This document shows, in pieces, positions 48,061-61,800 of a stretch of 64,000 nt of DNA. Position 1 is the stretch's first letter; every line of letters begins with the position of its first letter. Source of the stretch: Onchidella celtica (Eukaryota > Mollusca > Gastropoda > Systellommatophora > Onchidiidae); the NCBI GenBank assembly GCA_963931925.1, contig OZ007580.1:9829001-9893000 (forward strand), read 5' to 3'. The notes under the pieces were generated by a model that saw nothing but the letters and a program-made list of their open reading frames with translations, made no database searches and was not told the DNA's origin. Both the position numbers and the translations under genes were made by a program.

Positions 48061-51000
48061 TTGTTTTGGCTCCCTCTATAGTAAGCCCACCACATCGAAA
48101 ACAATATTAATACGTGTTCAATTCCGTGCGTGCAGTTTCTCTACCAGAAATAGTGCATTGTGCTCTTGTGCACATGAAATATGTCGTAAACATGTAGAGA
48201 ATGGGAAGCTTTCTAGACAAAGAGAGAGAGACAGACAGAATGGTGGGTTCACAGGTTTATCCCGGGTGACACTGGGAACCTCATCTAGTTATCAGTAAAT
48301 AGAGACATTGGGTGGGAAACCTCAAGAAATTTCCTGATTTTTTAATGATTACATTTTTTTCTTTTCATCCATGTTTCTTTCTCTGTATTTCTAATGCTAA
48401 TTCATAATCATGTTATAAAGGAAGGTATTACTATTACGGTGTATTAGTAAACACTGTTTAGTTTGTCGTCCAGTATGTGTATGGGCCTGTGTATGTGTGA
48501 CTGTGAGTTGCAGTTGTCGGTGGCGCGTTACATCCGAAGTTCAGGAGATTTTCCTGTCAGTGGTTCCCATCCACGTAAAGAGGTTGAGAGTACCTGAAGG
48601 AGTGGCATCAGGTTGTCATGCTGGCCATAGAGCTGGATTTATATGACAAAAATTTCTGGGTTGCTGAGTTCATTTGTATGTGACGTGTGGAGAGGGAGGA
48701 AAGGTTCCTTTGATTAAAGTGTGAAACTTTGGTATGGCCAGTCATTGCCTTGTGTGGCCAGTTTATGGATATAGTTTGTTGACCTCCTTAGAGACTTAAG
48801 AGAAAGAGACATACTGTAATATATTTCACATGGGGGGAGGTAGGCATCCATAAAATATGTACACTTGGACAAGTTGGAGAGTGAAGAGGAGTTGCTCCCG
48901 GTAATGAAAAGTGGACATTTGTGGAGGGTGGTGGTGGTGATTCTTGGGAGCATGCTTTTCAGTTCTGGTTAGGGAATTAAAAAAAAAAAAAAAAAAAGCA
49001 GGGGAAAAGTAAGTTGTTGAATTATATAAAAATCAACTGTTTCTAGTGAAATTGACAGATGTTCCATGCAAAATGCCACCCAAAGCTTTATTAAAACATA
49101 AAAGCCTCATTTTGGGTATACTCCATTCTAACAACATTACCCTTCTAGGTCTTCACTGGAAGAGGATTGTTGAAGTCAAGTGTGTGAAAAGCGTACTTGA
49201 GGAGGGGGTTGAAGCCAACTATATGAAAACAGTACAGACATCAACAAAATTGAGTGTACATACTTTATGGATCGCCTTGATGTCACAGTGGTTTTCTTTT
49301 ACCGTAATATTCTCGTGAAAAAATGCTGACAAAAGAAAGTTTTGTGACCTGCACCCCTGAGTAATCAAGATTTGATATTTTCGTTGCTTCCGAGAACAAG
49401 GAAGTAGAAAACCGTTGTGGAATGTTGTAAAGTACATGTTGTTGACATGTATTTTAAGTTTTTCTTTCTTCTTCTAAATCAACTAAATGCCACTGGTATG
49501 AGCCAGCTGTCTTTCCTGGTGTGATTTAGAGATGTACAAGTGAAACATTTGCTCACTTGTTTTGTTCAGTGAATGATGCTGGAATGTTAATTTATCTGTG
49601 TCACTGATATTTGTTTGTTCATTGTTATCATGCATCATCAAATAAAAGATACATGTAGGCCTATTGGCTTTTCTCTCACAACATTGAAGATGTCTATTTC
49701 TTGGTGGAATCAGTATAAATGTATTTCCATTCATCATCCAGTCATTTCCAGAAACAACATTGTATAAATTTATCTTTCTATTGATTCACAATGAGGTAGG
49801 ACTTGTAGTTTCTCTGCTTGAATTAACTGTATCAGGGTTCATTTTTAAAAAATAGTTTTTTGAAATGATTCATTTTCAAGACTTTGGAGAGACTCATTTT
49901 TCATGTGAATTTTAAAAACATGAATTGTGTTTGAATTGTTGCAGGTAGTGGATGCCTCATTAAAAGTATCATGTTATGAAACGTTTAAACGTTCGAAATG
50001 AAATAAAATGTAAGTTTTTCTTAAGCTCTGAAGTTGTCATTGATTGAAGAAGATTTGTGGTGAGTCTTGGAACTTGTTTGTGTAGCTTTCATTTGTTGTG
50101 AATGGAAGGACTATTGGGCAGAGGTAATTGAAAGTCTGAAACAGTGGTTCTAAATTTTTTGTAACCTGTGGCTCTCCCCCCGCCACCTAAATTTTTTGTA
50201 ACCTGTGGAATCCCCCCCCCCCCCCCCCCCATTAGTATGAAAGGAGTGACATAACAAACGGGAGATCATTTTCATAGGAGTGACATTAATATTGCCCTAG
50301 TGAAGGAATGACATACCCAGGGATGACAATGTATTGTAAAACACTTCTAAAACTGTGTCAAACCACAGGCCATGATCCCACTTCATATCAGCCGTATACT
50401 TTATTACAGTGTGTTATTTGGATTAGCTTTGTACACGTCTGTCTCAGACAGTGTAAAATGAAGGCTGCAACTATTTTTCTGTAACAGAGGTGACTAAGAA
50501 AGATTTTAAGACACATGCCAGGAAGCCATACTTGTTTCATCTGTATATTTTTCACTGAAACTTTGTAAAATTTATTCGTTGGATAGTATATTATGTAAAG
50601 ACGGAACCTGCTTCATTTCTTTCAGATGCTTTTAAATGTGTTACTCCTGATAGCTTTGTACATGTACAGTAATTATTTCTAGGAAAGTATTAAATAAAGA
50701 CGGTGACTGCATATAGGTTAAATGATGAAAATGAGTGTGTTTTGGAAGATGATGGAAAATATAAAAAAAATTGAGTCTGAGAGAACGACATGTATAAGAA
50801 AGATTTTGAACTGTCCCCCAAATTGTCAGTCCTTGTTCATGTTGCTTCTTTGACAAATCTTTTTCATTTTCCTAGATATCACTCCTTTGATTGGATACTG
50901 TATTTACGTCATTCCTGTGAACAAAACCTGGTCAGACAGTGGTTGGATGTCACATTTGAGATGAGATGCCTTGAGTGTGTTGCTTATTTCTAACATGTCA

Positions 51001-52226
51001 CTGGACTGCAGACATGCATGCTAAATACTTGCACAAGATAGTGGCAATTCACATTGTGTATTTTATCAACTTTTAAAAATGTACAATCGTCATTACGACA
51101 AAGAAAGAATTACATGTACATGAGATTTCCGATGAAGAACAAATTTCTGAAAACAAAAGTAATAAAGATGCTCTCCTTGATAAAATACATGTAGCCAAAT
51201 TTAAGGTGAAAGGGATCCTGCCAAGTTGCCCATCTAGATATGTTAAATACATGAGTGTACTTATTGAGAAATGAAGTTTTTTTTTGTCAAATGTAATAAT
51301 TGAAACGAGCGGGAAAATAAGATAAGTTGAGAATCACTTTCTTAGCCCATGGGGGAAATTCTCTGTCAGAGGGCATTTAAAAGCACATACAGTACATCAT
51401 TACATGGAACACACATTTTACACATCATTTATAAACATATACATAATATACAAATATATATATACGTGTATCATACAGTGAAACTATGATAAATATTAAC
51501 AGGTAAGGAACCTTCGTGAAATACGGCACACATCTAGCCATCGTGTGTTGTTAAGGCGAACTGTGGATGGCAAAATGGCTGTTTTCGAAACACTGCTGTC
51601 CACAGCTTTATTACACGTACAGCATTACGAAATTGTCATTTTGAACAATTTATAGTTATTTATTTGAATGAAATTTTCAGACCATGAAAGACAAATGGGT
51701 AATTAGCTTAAGAGTACCAAAAGCATTTTTTTTTTTTTTTACCGAAATGTGATTTTTCTCCGTCGAACATCCCTTTAAAAGATCTTTCCAACGACTTTTT
51801 CACGGATAGGACCTACGAATACAATTTATATGTATGTATCTCCATAATCAAAATTCGAGAAGTGACTAACGTTGTGGCATCGATATACAGATTCTAGGAT
51901 TAACATGTATGACAAGTAAGTTTGCAGTGCTCTGTCATGTAAGTGGGATTCTGTTGACACTCTCCCAGACTGGCCCAAGCTTTGCAGTGTTGATTATCGT
52001 CCCTGCAACCAGTGTTTGAAGTTGTCTCCCCTGATGGTGGTTTATCTGTGGAGAGCAGTGACTACGTCAGTGGTGGAGAGTATGGAATTGGAGCATGTGT
52101 ATAGAATTGGAGGTTAACATTGCGAATGATGTCACAGAGTGTTTCTGTTTTGTACTTCCGACACCTAAAATGGCGGGTGGATCAGCTGACGAGTGTAACT
52201 TCGACATATATGTTTAAGCGGTTAAA
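48061..52226. other. Convergent intergenic region
   Basis: It separates NCBP2 and the minus-strand peptidase gene. No gene is supported. It holds A- and T-tracts, a 20-bp C-rich run at 50211 and many TACATGTA words. Confidence 0.5.
50142..50230 (+). mobile_element. Partial hAT-like end
   Basis: CAGTGGTTCTAAA matches the Charlie-type terminal repeat. It is followed by a tandem duplication of a 22-bp phrase (50150-50171 and 50187-50208) and a C-tract. No second end was found, so it may be a truncated copy. Confidence 0.35.
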
Positions 52227-52364
52227 ATGCCTGCTGGTTGCATTGCAGTTGACTGTTATGTCAGGGGTGGAAAGGATGGATCCAAGTTGGTCAGATTCCC
52301 TACCATCCGTGTAAACAAAGGAAAGGAAGTGAAAGAATTGACCGAACGTCTCCCATGTGCATGA
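52227..52364 (+). pseudogene. Truncated THAP-domain-like ORF
   Basis: A 45-residue frame opens MPAGCIAVDC and continues through a basic stretch to RFP and a charged KELTER segment. THAP zinc-finger domains begin with a Met-Pro start, a C-X2-4-C pair (here Cys5 and Cys10) and an aromatic-Phe-Pro motif, later followed by Trp and a C-X2-H pair. Those later ligands are missing: the frame loses the pattern after LTER and stops at 52362-52364. It is either a broken copy or a first exon whose continuation I cannot find. THAP domains occur in host factors and in P-element-type transposases. It lies just beyond the 3' end of the minus-strand peptidase gene. Confidence 0.45.
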
Positions 52365-52817
52365 ACGCACGTGTCATTGTTTACTGTAGTGATCTTTTTT
52401 TTAGGTCGCCGCCGATTGGTTCGCGACGCCTTAAGTGCTCACAGTGCAAATCAGCTAACGAATCAAAATCAGTGCTACCATAGCCATGGTTAAGCGTCGG
52501 TCCTGACAACTAAAATGGCCGATATCCGCAATGGGCCTATAACACTAACGGCCAAAGCCTGGGGTCCCGTAGAAACAAAGACTTCGTCCATGTGAATATA
52601 AGCCTCGTGCGCCCAATGGCCTGTTGACACAAACGGGTCCCTTGTTATGGCAAACAAGAGCTCTCTTCATTTTTCATGATATATTCATGTACATAAATAC
52701 TTTGCATTTGTTTGACAATTTTAAATGTTTCATACTTCAAAACTTGTGTGAGCAACAGAGGGTTAAAGAAAAAAAAATGAGCTCACCATTGTGATAGACC
52801 AACAACAACAGCAGCAA

Positions 52818-55800
52818 CTAAACTACATATACATGTACATATATGAACTCACCACACCAACTGCAACTTTTCTTGCAGTACAACTGCATGTAGGTAGGGT
52901 TAATCTCACATTCTCCATGAGCTGCCCAGTCCGAACAGTAGAAGTTGTCGTCTACACAGTCATCTAGGGAGTAAATCAGTGTCCAGCAATAAGTCTGTCT
53001 GTCCGCCTGTGCCTGTCTGTCTGTCTCTCCCTCTCACATACACACGCACACTCTCTCTTTCAAGAACAACAGGGCTGAAATAACAAATGAGAAAGAGTGA
53101 AACTGAAAGGTGGCTGATATTATATTAACTACTTTTGCAAAAGACCCAAATTAAACAATTACTCTATGTGAGGTTAAATGAAAGGCTTGACATTATCTGT
53201 TCAAGTGGGAATTTATACATGTGCATTATTACACGCACTTCCCGAACCTTCTTGCCACTTAAGCTAACAATCGGTAAAGAGATCATTGTTTCCCCTCGTT
53301 CCAGAAAAGCTCGTGATGTAATGATCAAGTTTGCCAATGGCCCTGGGCATGTCGCTTTAAAATTCTCCCTGAATTCTAAAAGTTACATGTATTTATTTTA
53401 AACGCTTGTCAAAGTTTTTACTCCTAGCAAAGATACTAGAAACGATAAGATGAGACATTCCCTTCTTCGCACCTCTAAACACATCGTGCACACAGCTTAC
53501 GCGTTGATCAGGGGCGGGGCCCAGGCCCATGATGCACAGCGCGAAAAGAATGCTTGATATAATGATACATTAACGATGCAGATTTGTTAGTTTTACCGTG
53601 CTATTGCGACTTAAAAATTCGCACAGCGATTGAAGTTAAAAATTACATGTGACTTCAATCAAGACCTACAGCGATAGCTGAATAGTGAACATGATACAAT
53701 ATTTTCCTTATTTGGCTTTGTAAAATACTGCACTGTTCATGACTTCCGTGCATTCGCCGCTTGGTGGCGGTGCGAAGTCTGTGCACGCTAAATGCGCTGG
53801 CTGTCTGTCTCATCTTATTATTTCTGGTGTCTTTGCTCTTGGTTAATTTTTCGTGATATCAAAAAGTGGATATACATGAATGCACACTTTATGTACACAT
53901 AAAAAACTTTTGTTATTACAAGTGTGTTTTTATAACTACTGTATACATGTATGTTTAACCAACAGCGCCTTTTACAACGTCTTACTGAAATACATCCCCC
54001 CCCCCCCACCAACCCCCAATACAACCCCCAAAACTGGTAAGGCGTACCTTGTATGTACTTTGGAATCATGGACTGATATTCTGCTGTCAGGTCACAGTTC
54101 ATATTTAATACTTGCTCTGCTTCCTGTGCTGTTGGTACAGTGAATAGAAATCAACAGCAACAAATGATAATAATAATCATTATTATCCTACATGTAATAC
54201 AGGTACACTGGATTCACTTTACTTTATGTGTTTACAGAAGTCGTAAGTAATACATGTACATGTATTACGAATTTTAATATCTTTAGCCTCAAGTGCCCAC
54301 CCAGACAGGGCGACAATGCGACTCACTGATAATCCGGATTGACAAAGAGGAGCTTGCTGTAAGTTGTAAAAAAAACTTAATGTCTAAGAATGATGTGATA
54401 CCACTGGTAAATATGGTCATAATGGCTTGAGTTGAAGTAAAGTTATTTCATGTTTAATCAACCAACTGCATGTACAACCTGGCATTTTCATTAATGCGAC
54501 CAGATTTTTTATTAATTGTATTTATCACGGTGATCACAGCACGGTCTTGTTGATGCTCCTGAAATATACATGTACATGCATGTAATAATGAAAGTACACT
54601 GTAATGGGCAAGACGAAGCCGGCCACAGATCGATAGGCCCTATCTGTACATGTACATGTGTTTTTAAAAAAAAATTTCATTTCTAAAATTTTTATCATTA
54701 GACGTCCATTATGTTTGTGTGTGTGTATGTGCGTGTGTGTGTGTGTGACGGGCGTTGGAAAAAACGGTGACAGTGAAGAAGAGGTGTTTTTGGGAATAGC
54801 AACTAGTCAAAGCTGTTGCAGCCCACAGAGTACAGCGGACGCAGTGATTCTCAGACTTACTGATGAATCCAGCAAGATGGGACTTAAAGATACTGTATTT
54901 TCATAAAGAAAGAAATTTAATTTTGACTGACTGTCCTGACAGCAAACGGGTATCGGCATTCGAGGAGAACGTTTAAAAGAAGAATAGGTTTTTAAGAATC
55001 TTCCGATCATATGCATGGAATAAACTTGAGGGTTAGGGTTAGGTTTCGGGTTAGGCTACTTTCAACGACCAATCTTTAGTATTTCTCATGGCGTTCCAGT
55101 TTCACATCAGTTCTCTGTCTTGATACTTGATGTCACGTTGGGCCTAGCAGCAGTCCCGTCTCAAAAATTCTATTACACATGTACGGTGGAAGAAAGAGAA
55201 ATGAAGATTTTCAGGGGAAGACAATTTCCTCAAACGAGTGTTTCCGCTGTTTCGGCCCTTGACTACCTTCTTACACTGTATGTGGGCCGGTTACATCCAG
55301 AATATGAACCTGATTTGTTCTACAGTCTTGAATGATAGGCCTACGTGTAGTTGCAGTCAACCATCCAGGATCTTAAAATTACACCGCTAGGTGAAAGCTT
55401 CAGCAGCCCCCAGTGGTCTACCAGTTCAGATCCACTTGCCTTATAGACCCTTTCAACTTCCGCGTTACGGTTGTTTGCGGGGAGCCGCACGGCTTCGAAA
55501 AGCACCGTGTAGGGCAAAAACCTCAACTTGCCTTGATAATGTACAATGTATGCGCACATTCAAAGCAAAGATGCATTTTTATGCCAGAACCAGCACGTAA
55601 CGGGCTTGTACAGTGGGTGCCCAACAAGAGGATCGCATCGTTCGACCGTTGTCCACCGCTTCCGCCCTACACACAAGTGGGGCACGCTGCCATTTTGTTT
55701 GCAAATCACATGGTATGGAGGACGGTAAAGAAAGTGTTTTCTGTGCAATGAATGTATGATGTATTTTCTCTATTGTTATTTATATCTACAAACAGATAAT

Positions 55801-58800
55801 GTTCAGCTCTTACCTCGAGTGGACTGACATCGTCGTAGAAAGTCGTTTCCACAAGGGAATAAGAGATCAATCAACCAGTACAGATCAGGGTCATATTCAA
55901 GCAGTTTCTGGCGAGAATCTACAGGTCCGTGGACGCCGTTCGGGGTGGCGCTGTAGGCATTGGCTCCAAAGTAACTCTGGACTCCTTCGGCCTGGACATT
56001 TTGAAAATAATGAAATAATGACCCCAATATAAATAGGTATGTGTGTAAAGGAGCAGAGACATGCTACCCGAGACACAGGATATCGAGACGGACCAATTCA
56101 TCATTTTCCGTCCTCCGTCTTGTGCCCGTACCATCCATGTCCACAATGCAACAATTTGCACCACACCCCCTTAATAACTGAACCAAAAAGACTAGTTAGT
56201 GCCACAGAGCTATGTGAGTAGTACTCACCGTGTTTATACTCGCACAAGCTGTGGACATATAGAAAGAAGGAATGGTCCGTCTCGGTATTCTGTGTCCCGG
56301 ATGCTACTACATGTAGTATTCTATCCTGCGCACGGCATGGAGGTGCAGCGATGCTGCGCATGGAGGCCACTACAATAGAATATGACAAAATATCGCTCGA
56401 GATCACTCCCGGAGCAACCTGCGACCGAACCCAATAATAGGTCATCGTATAAGTTAGGCATATCATAATAATTATAATAACGTCAAGAGAATTTCAAGTC
56501 GGTATTTTGGTGAGGGGCCTTGGAAAGAATGAATTTAAAAACATATTTAATAAAATGAGAAAGAGAAAAGGGCCAGAGGAAAGACAAGCAACAACGAAAA
56601 TTAAATAAAAAATAAAAATCAAGAAGCTCTGAATCCAATAGATCTATTTTTATTCCCATACAAGAAGATGAATTGTGGTTCTAAATTTAAAAAATATGAA
56701 ATAACGAAGTAAAAAGTGCCAGAACAAAAGGACTAAAAGAAAAACAAGGGGAAAACGGTAGAAGGTAAAAAAAACAGGTTAGAACAAAAATACAGAAAGA
56801 AATATGAGAGGCAACAAATACCGGTATGTGATTAAAATAATATACAATACGAATGAAGTCAAACAACGAATAGTGGGCATAATAATAGAAATCGAGTAAT
56901 GTTTAAAAGATCACCATGATAGTGGGTTACGCAATATTCTATTATTCGGGTGCATACACTAAACAATCTGGAGATCAACAGCCCTCTCACTCCACAACAA
57001 GATCTGGATATTCAACACCAATGTGAAGTCTGTCCTACTATTTGGTTCCGAAACATGGCGAGTGACAAAAACCAACACCAAAAAGCTGCAGACATTTTTA
57101 CTAAACGATATCTCAGAAAGATCCTCCACATCAGGTGGCCAGAAGTAATCTTCAACGAAGAACTGTGGGACGGGATGAGACAAGCCCCAATTGAAACTGA
57201 GATAAAGAAACGGAAATGGGGATGGATCGGCCACACGTTATGAAGGCCTGAATCCAACATCATTAGGCAGGCTCTGGTCTGGAATCCACAAGAAAAGAGG
57301 AAAGTGGGTCGACCAAAACAGACTTGGCGCAGGAGTATCGATGCTGAGGTGAAGGCAGCCGGAATGACATGGACCGAGCTAAGGAGAATCTCGCACAACC
57401 GCATGCGTTGGAGGTGTGTTGTTGCGGCCGTAATTATGTTCCTCAAGGAATCAAGAGGCTTAAAGAAGAAGAAGAAGATACACTAAGCAGGGACAATCCT
57501 TCTTGATTCCGTCCTTCAGACATCAGGAAACTCATTCAAACATAATTACATGTGTATAATTATTAAACATGCTGAAACTCATTGTAGCATGTAGGACTCG
57601 TTGAAACATGTTAATTCATCGCAACATGCAGAGCTCATTGAAGTATTCATACGTGGAAACTCATATTAAATTGAAGGACTCGTTGAAACATGGTTAACGG
57701 CGAAGTTCTTGAACAGGGGTTGGTGAATAACAATTCTATGCTTCACCCACGTACGAAAGCACCATATCGACTTGAGTAAAAATACATTTTACACCATACA
57801 CGTCCATGTATACCTGCAAAGCATTAATATAATAAGACTACTCTCTCAAATAACATTAGCAGTATAGCAATCTATGGTCACTGACACACACATATAGATC
57901 ATTTACTTAGTACATTAATGCTCTAGGAATCACCCAGAATATCTCGTTTAGGCATATCAGCACTTCCAGAACATAACCATCACTTTTTTTTTTACTTATA
58001 TTTTTTATAATCAATCTCTTTTCTTTTCTTTCATCTTATGTATGTGCCATATACAGAAGTTCCAGATGCCGAAAGCTTACGTGTTTTTTAATTGGTTGTC
58101 TGTCTGGGGCTTCTCAAATACAACTTTTTTTGCCAACTATTGTTTTACATCTGGCCTTTCGGCGACTCACCGGCCGGGGTTTGTTTTGCCATTAGGAAGA
58201 TGGCCGCCCCGCTCCACAATTGGGTTTCACTTTTCGTGCCGCGAAACAATGGTGGTGCGCAGTCTAGTATTATACATTGTATATTTTGTATGTCACCGGT
58301 AAAGAGACGCAAAGAAGGGATATTTCCAATCATACTTTTTGACTTCAGTCGGAGAAAATGCGTCTGTTTTTTGCGGCTCACAACAATCGTAAATAAACAA
58401 TATATGTATTAAAGACAGAATTTTGACCAAAATGGATGTGTCCATGTAATATTATCATTAAAAAAAAAATTGGGGTGGTATTAAAAAATTCATAACTTTT
58501 GGTTTTAGGTGCTTAAAGTTCACCCTCTAGTTCCATTACAGTATGATAACAAAACATCTAAGATTTCTACAAACAGGTGTACACATGTACGCTGTATTAC
58601 AAAAGTTAATAGTCCGACTTACCAGGTATTCTTGTGCAGTGGACATGCTGTAGGTGTTTGCCCATAGACCAGTCAGCTTGGCTTTGTTGAATGCACGAGT
58701 CAGGTTCTCCTGCCAGCCAGGTATGGCATATTTAGCGCCCAGCAGGTGGAGCCCGTGGGACAGTTCGTGCAGGAAAATATCCTCATCACTGTACCGGTCC

Positions 58801-61800
58801 CTGGACCTTGAACAGATACATGTCAATGGTGTCAGGAGCAAACCGGCCAAGTCGAAATAAAAAATAATATGCAAATTTTACAGGCGAAACAAACAACTGC
58901 CGATAAAACAAATTGGAAATGGCCCTGGCTGGTTTGATCACATTCTTATTTGGAGTATTTCTACCGGATAATGGTAACAGCTACTTTTCTATGTGTTGCA
59001 GGATTCCAAGCTTCATAAATTGGTGCTATATAAAGTAATAATGAAATTTTTGGACTTGGCCGGTTTGTGCCCGACACTATCGATGTACAGTATATGACAA
59101 GAAATGGCGGATCATCATGATTATGATTGAAACCATTTTCATGTTGAAAGAAAGGTCCTGTGGAATTTCTGTTACTCGTTCATTTGCACTAATCACAGTC
59201 CATCTATCGAAAAGCTTTCAATATGATTAATTGATGCTGGACTAGTCAGCCAATAGAAATCGTAACAAGTAGTATGTCCTAACCTTAATCCTGACTTTAA
59301 CTCCAACTATAACATTTAAGAATATTCGAAAACCAGTGTTTGGACTTCTCTACATATTGCTGTCTTGGCAAAGACAAATGTACAAAGATTTATTATGTGT
59401 ACAATTATTTAAAGACAAAACAAAACGAAGCAGAAGTCAATAATTACGGCTTCAGACGTCAACACGTCCCCTCAGACAATGCTCTCTCTCCATTTTTTGG
59501 CTGAACTGAGTTACACACTACACACTACTTCTAAAAGCCACCTTCAGTATAGATCTGTCAAAGTGTCAGGTGGATTCCATGTGCAATTTGTAGGTATTAC
59601 TAAATAGAACAAAAGTTTTATCTCTAAAAGCTATGAGCAAATGACATTTCACAATATTATTTCTCAAAAACTGATGGAAGGGAGCTAGAACTCGTCATTC
59701 TAAGGGGATGAAAAGTACGCACCTGTCACACAATAAATTTTCTTCTGCACCAGAAGAAACAGGAATGATCTCGAAGGCGCCTACTCCACGGGTCCTTTTG
59801 TTCCAGGCAGAGTCCAGAAAACTGTATTCTGGAATATCTGTTACTTGTTCATTTGCACCAATCACCGCCACTCTGCCGAAAAGCCTGTAGTATGATTGGC
59901 GGATGCTGGAGTGGCCAGCCAATAGAAAGCGTAGCACATAGCATGCTCTCATTATGGCGTGGTTACTTACATGTTTACTGGCTGGAAGGCAAGACAACAC
60001 AGATTTATAAGAGCGATCACTGCATTATGTCGATATTTTGATAGTAAGGGCTGGGCATGAAATGCATTAGATTAGTATGGACGTATAATTTGTAAGGGGA
60101 GGGGGGGGGGGAGAAGGAGAGAAAAGACAAGGGGGTGGAGGGAGCGAGAGAGAGAGATAGAGAGAAAAGGCAGACATATGCACACACAGACAGAGAGAAA
60201 GAGAAAAGCCAGAGAGCGAGCGAGCAAGAGAGAGAGAGAAAGAGGAAGACCCACTCCACATTATTCTAACTGTGTTGCAACGGAGACATTGGATCTTCGT
60301 GTCATTTCATGGGCTGAAACCGATCGAACAAATCGAACGCCTACGCTGATTCTCCAAGATCAATACAAACCACGTAAAGGCCAAACCGCCAGTCAAAAAG
60401 CCATTTAATTCCACAAATAGTGACAAACAATACATGACTGTTTCATTTCAACATATTTGTCAGATATAAGTCAGATGAGGTATTGATTATCACCACAGCC
60501 CGGCCACTACAAGCACAGGGACGTGGGGCATGTTTTTTTCGGATATCTCGACATACGGTATATCCGGAAAAAGTGGTGTCAGCTCTCACCAACTTTGTCT
60601 TGCGCCAGCCTCTTCTCTTTCTTTTGTTCTTCAAATCTTTTATTCACATCAGTTGTCTTATTCATCCCTCGCATCATTGATTTTGTAATGTCTTGGCCCC
60701 GCCCCCCCCCTCCCTTATGTGTGGGATGCAACTGCCAACTATCAATAAAACATATTTTAACTGAATGTGTAGACTTCCTGCATATCAGAAGAAGGCACTG
60801 CACTATACCTGCAGATCCACGAAAGAATTATTTTCTGACGTGGACCCTCAACGCACCCTGTCCTTTCTGAGAGAGGCTAATATTTACAACTTGATTTAAT
60901 AACTTTTATACTCATTTACAAGACATTTTCCAGATCTGCACAAAACAACTTGTTGTTAGAAGTTTACCAATTCTTAAAATTACTTGAATGTACAGTACTT
61001 AATTAAAATTCTATGTGAAACTTGACAGCTCTAAATACGTAACATAGGCTAAAGAAAGAAAGTGCACCCAAATAGACCGTGAAGAGCGCAAAGTGGCCGT
61101 TATCGTGCCGACGCGCCTTAAAATCCAAACTCAAACTCAAAACTCAGTATAACCCCCCCCCCCCCCCCCCGAAAATAACAACAACAAAAACTCGCCCTTT
61201 ACCACCTCAGATTTGTAGGGAAAAAATAAAACAAGACAAAAAAAACACAAAAAACAAAACCCAAACATTTATTGTACTGATAATCGCAGAGGTAAGTGTG
61301 ACTGCTTACATTTGTCTTGTTCAAGACAGGCTCTTTTTTTTTTATAATGAAGATATTCAACTCTGAGCAATGGTTCGGTCAAACAAGCCTGAAGCGCAGT
61401 GTAAATACTAGGGACACAACTATGGAACATTAGTGTTGCTTGTGGATCGATAAGTCAAGCATTTATACTGCATCTGATCATTTAAATGTCAGCCCCGTTT
61501 AAGACAATGGAACTAATTTGAATTTAATCCCTTTCATTTTCACAGTTAAAGAACAGTTGCACGAATTGATTGTTCTTTACTTAATGGAGGGAGTGCGGGT
61601 AGTCGGTGGAGTGGGGGGGGGGGGGGGGGAGATTGGTCTTTTATTGTTTAAATTGCCAGTAAAAAAAAATAAAAAAATCACACATATCGCAATGCTGTGT
61701 GCCACTTTAATACAATGTATTTCAGAGAAAATATGAGGCGAATTAAAATTGTAGCGTAGAGCCTAGTTAGTGCTCAGAAAAGCAAAGCGGGAGTGACAGG

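Noticed and set aside
49046-49318. 90-residue plus-strand ORF downstream of NCBP2
   Set aside because: No motif, and it lies past the candidate poly-A signal; not supported as a gene.
60017-60261. Ser/Leu-rich minus-strand ORFs
   Set aside because: They are three-frame translations of the polypurine tract.
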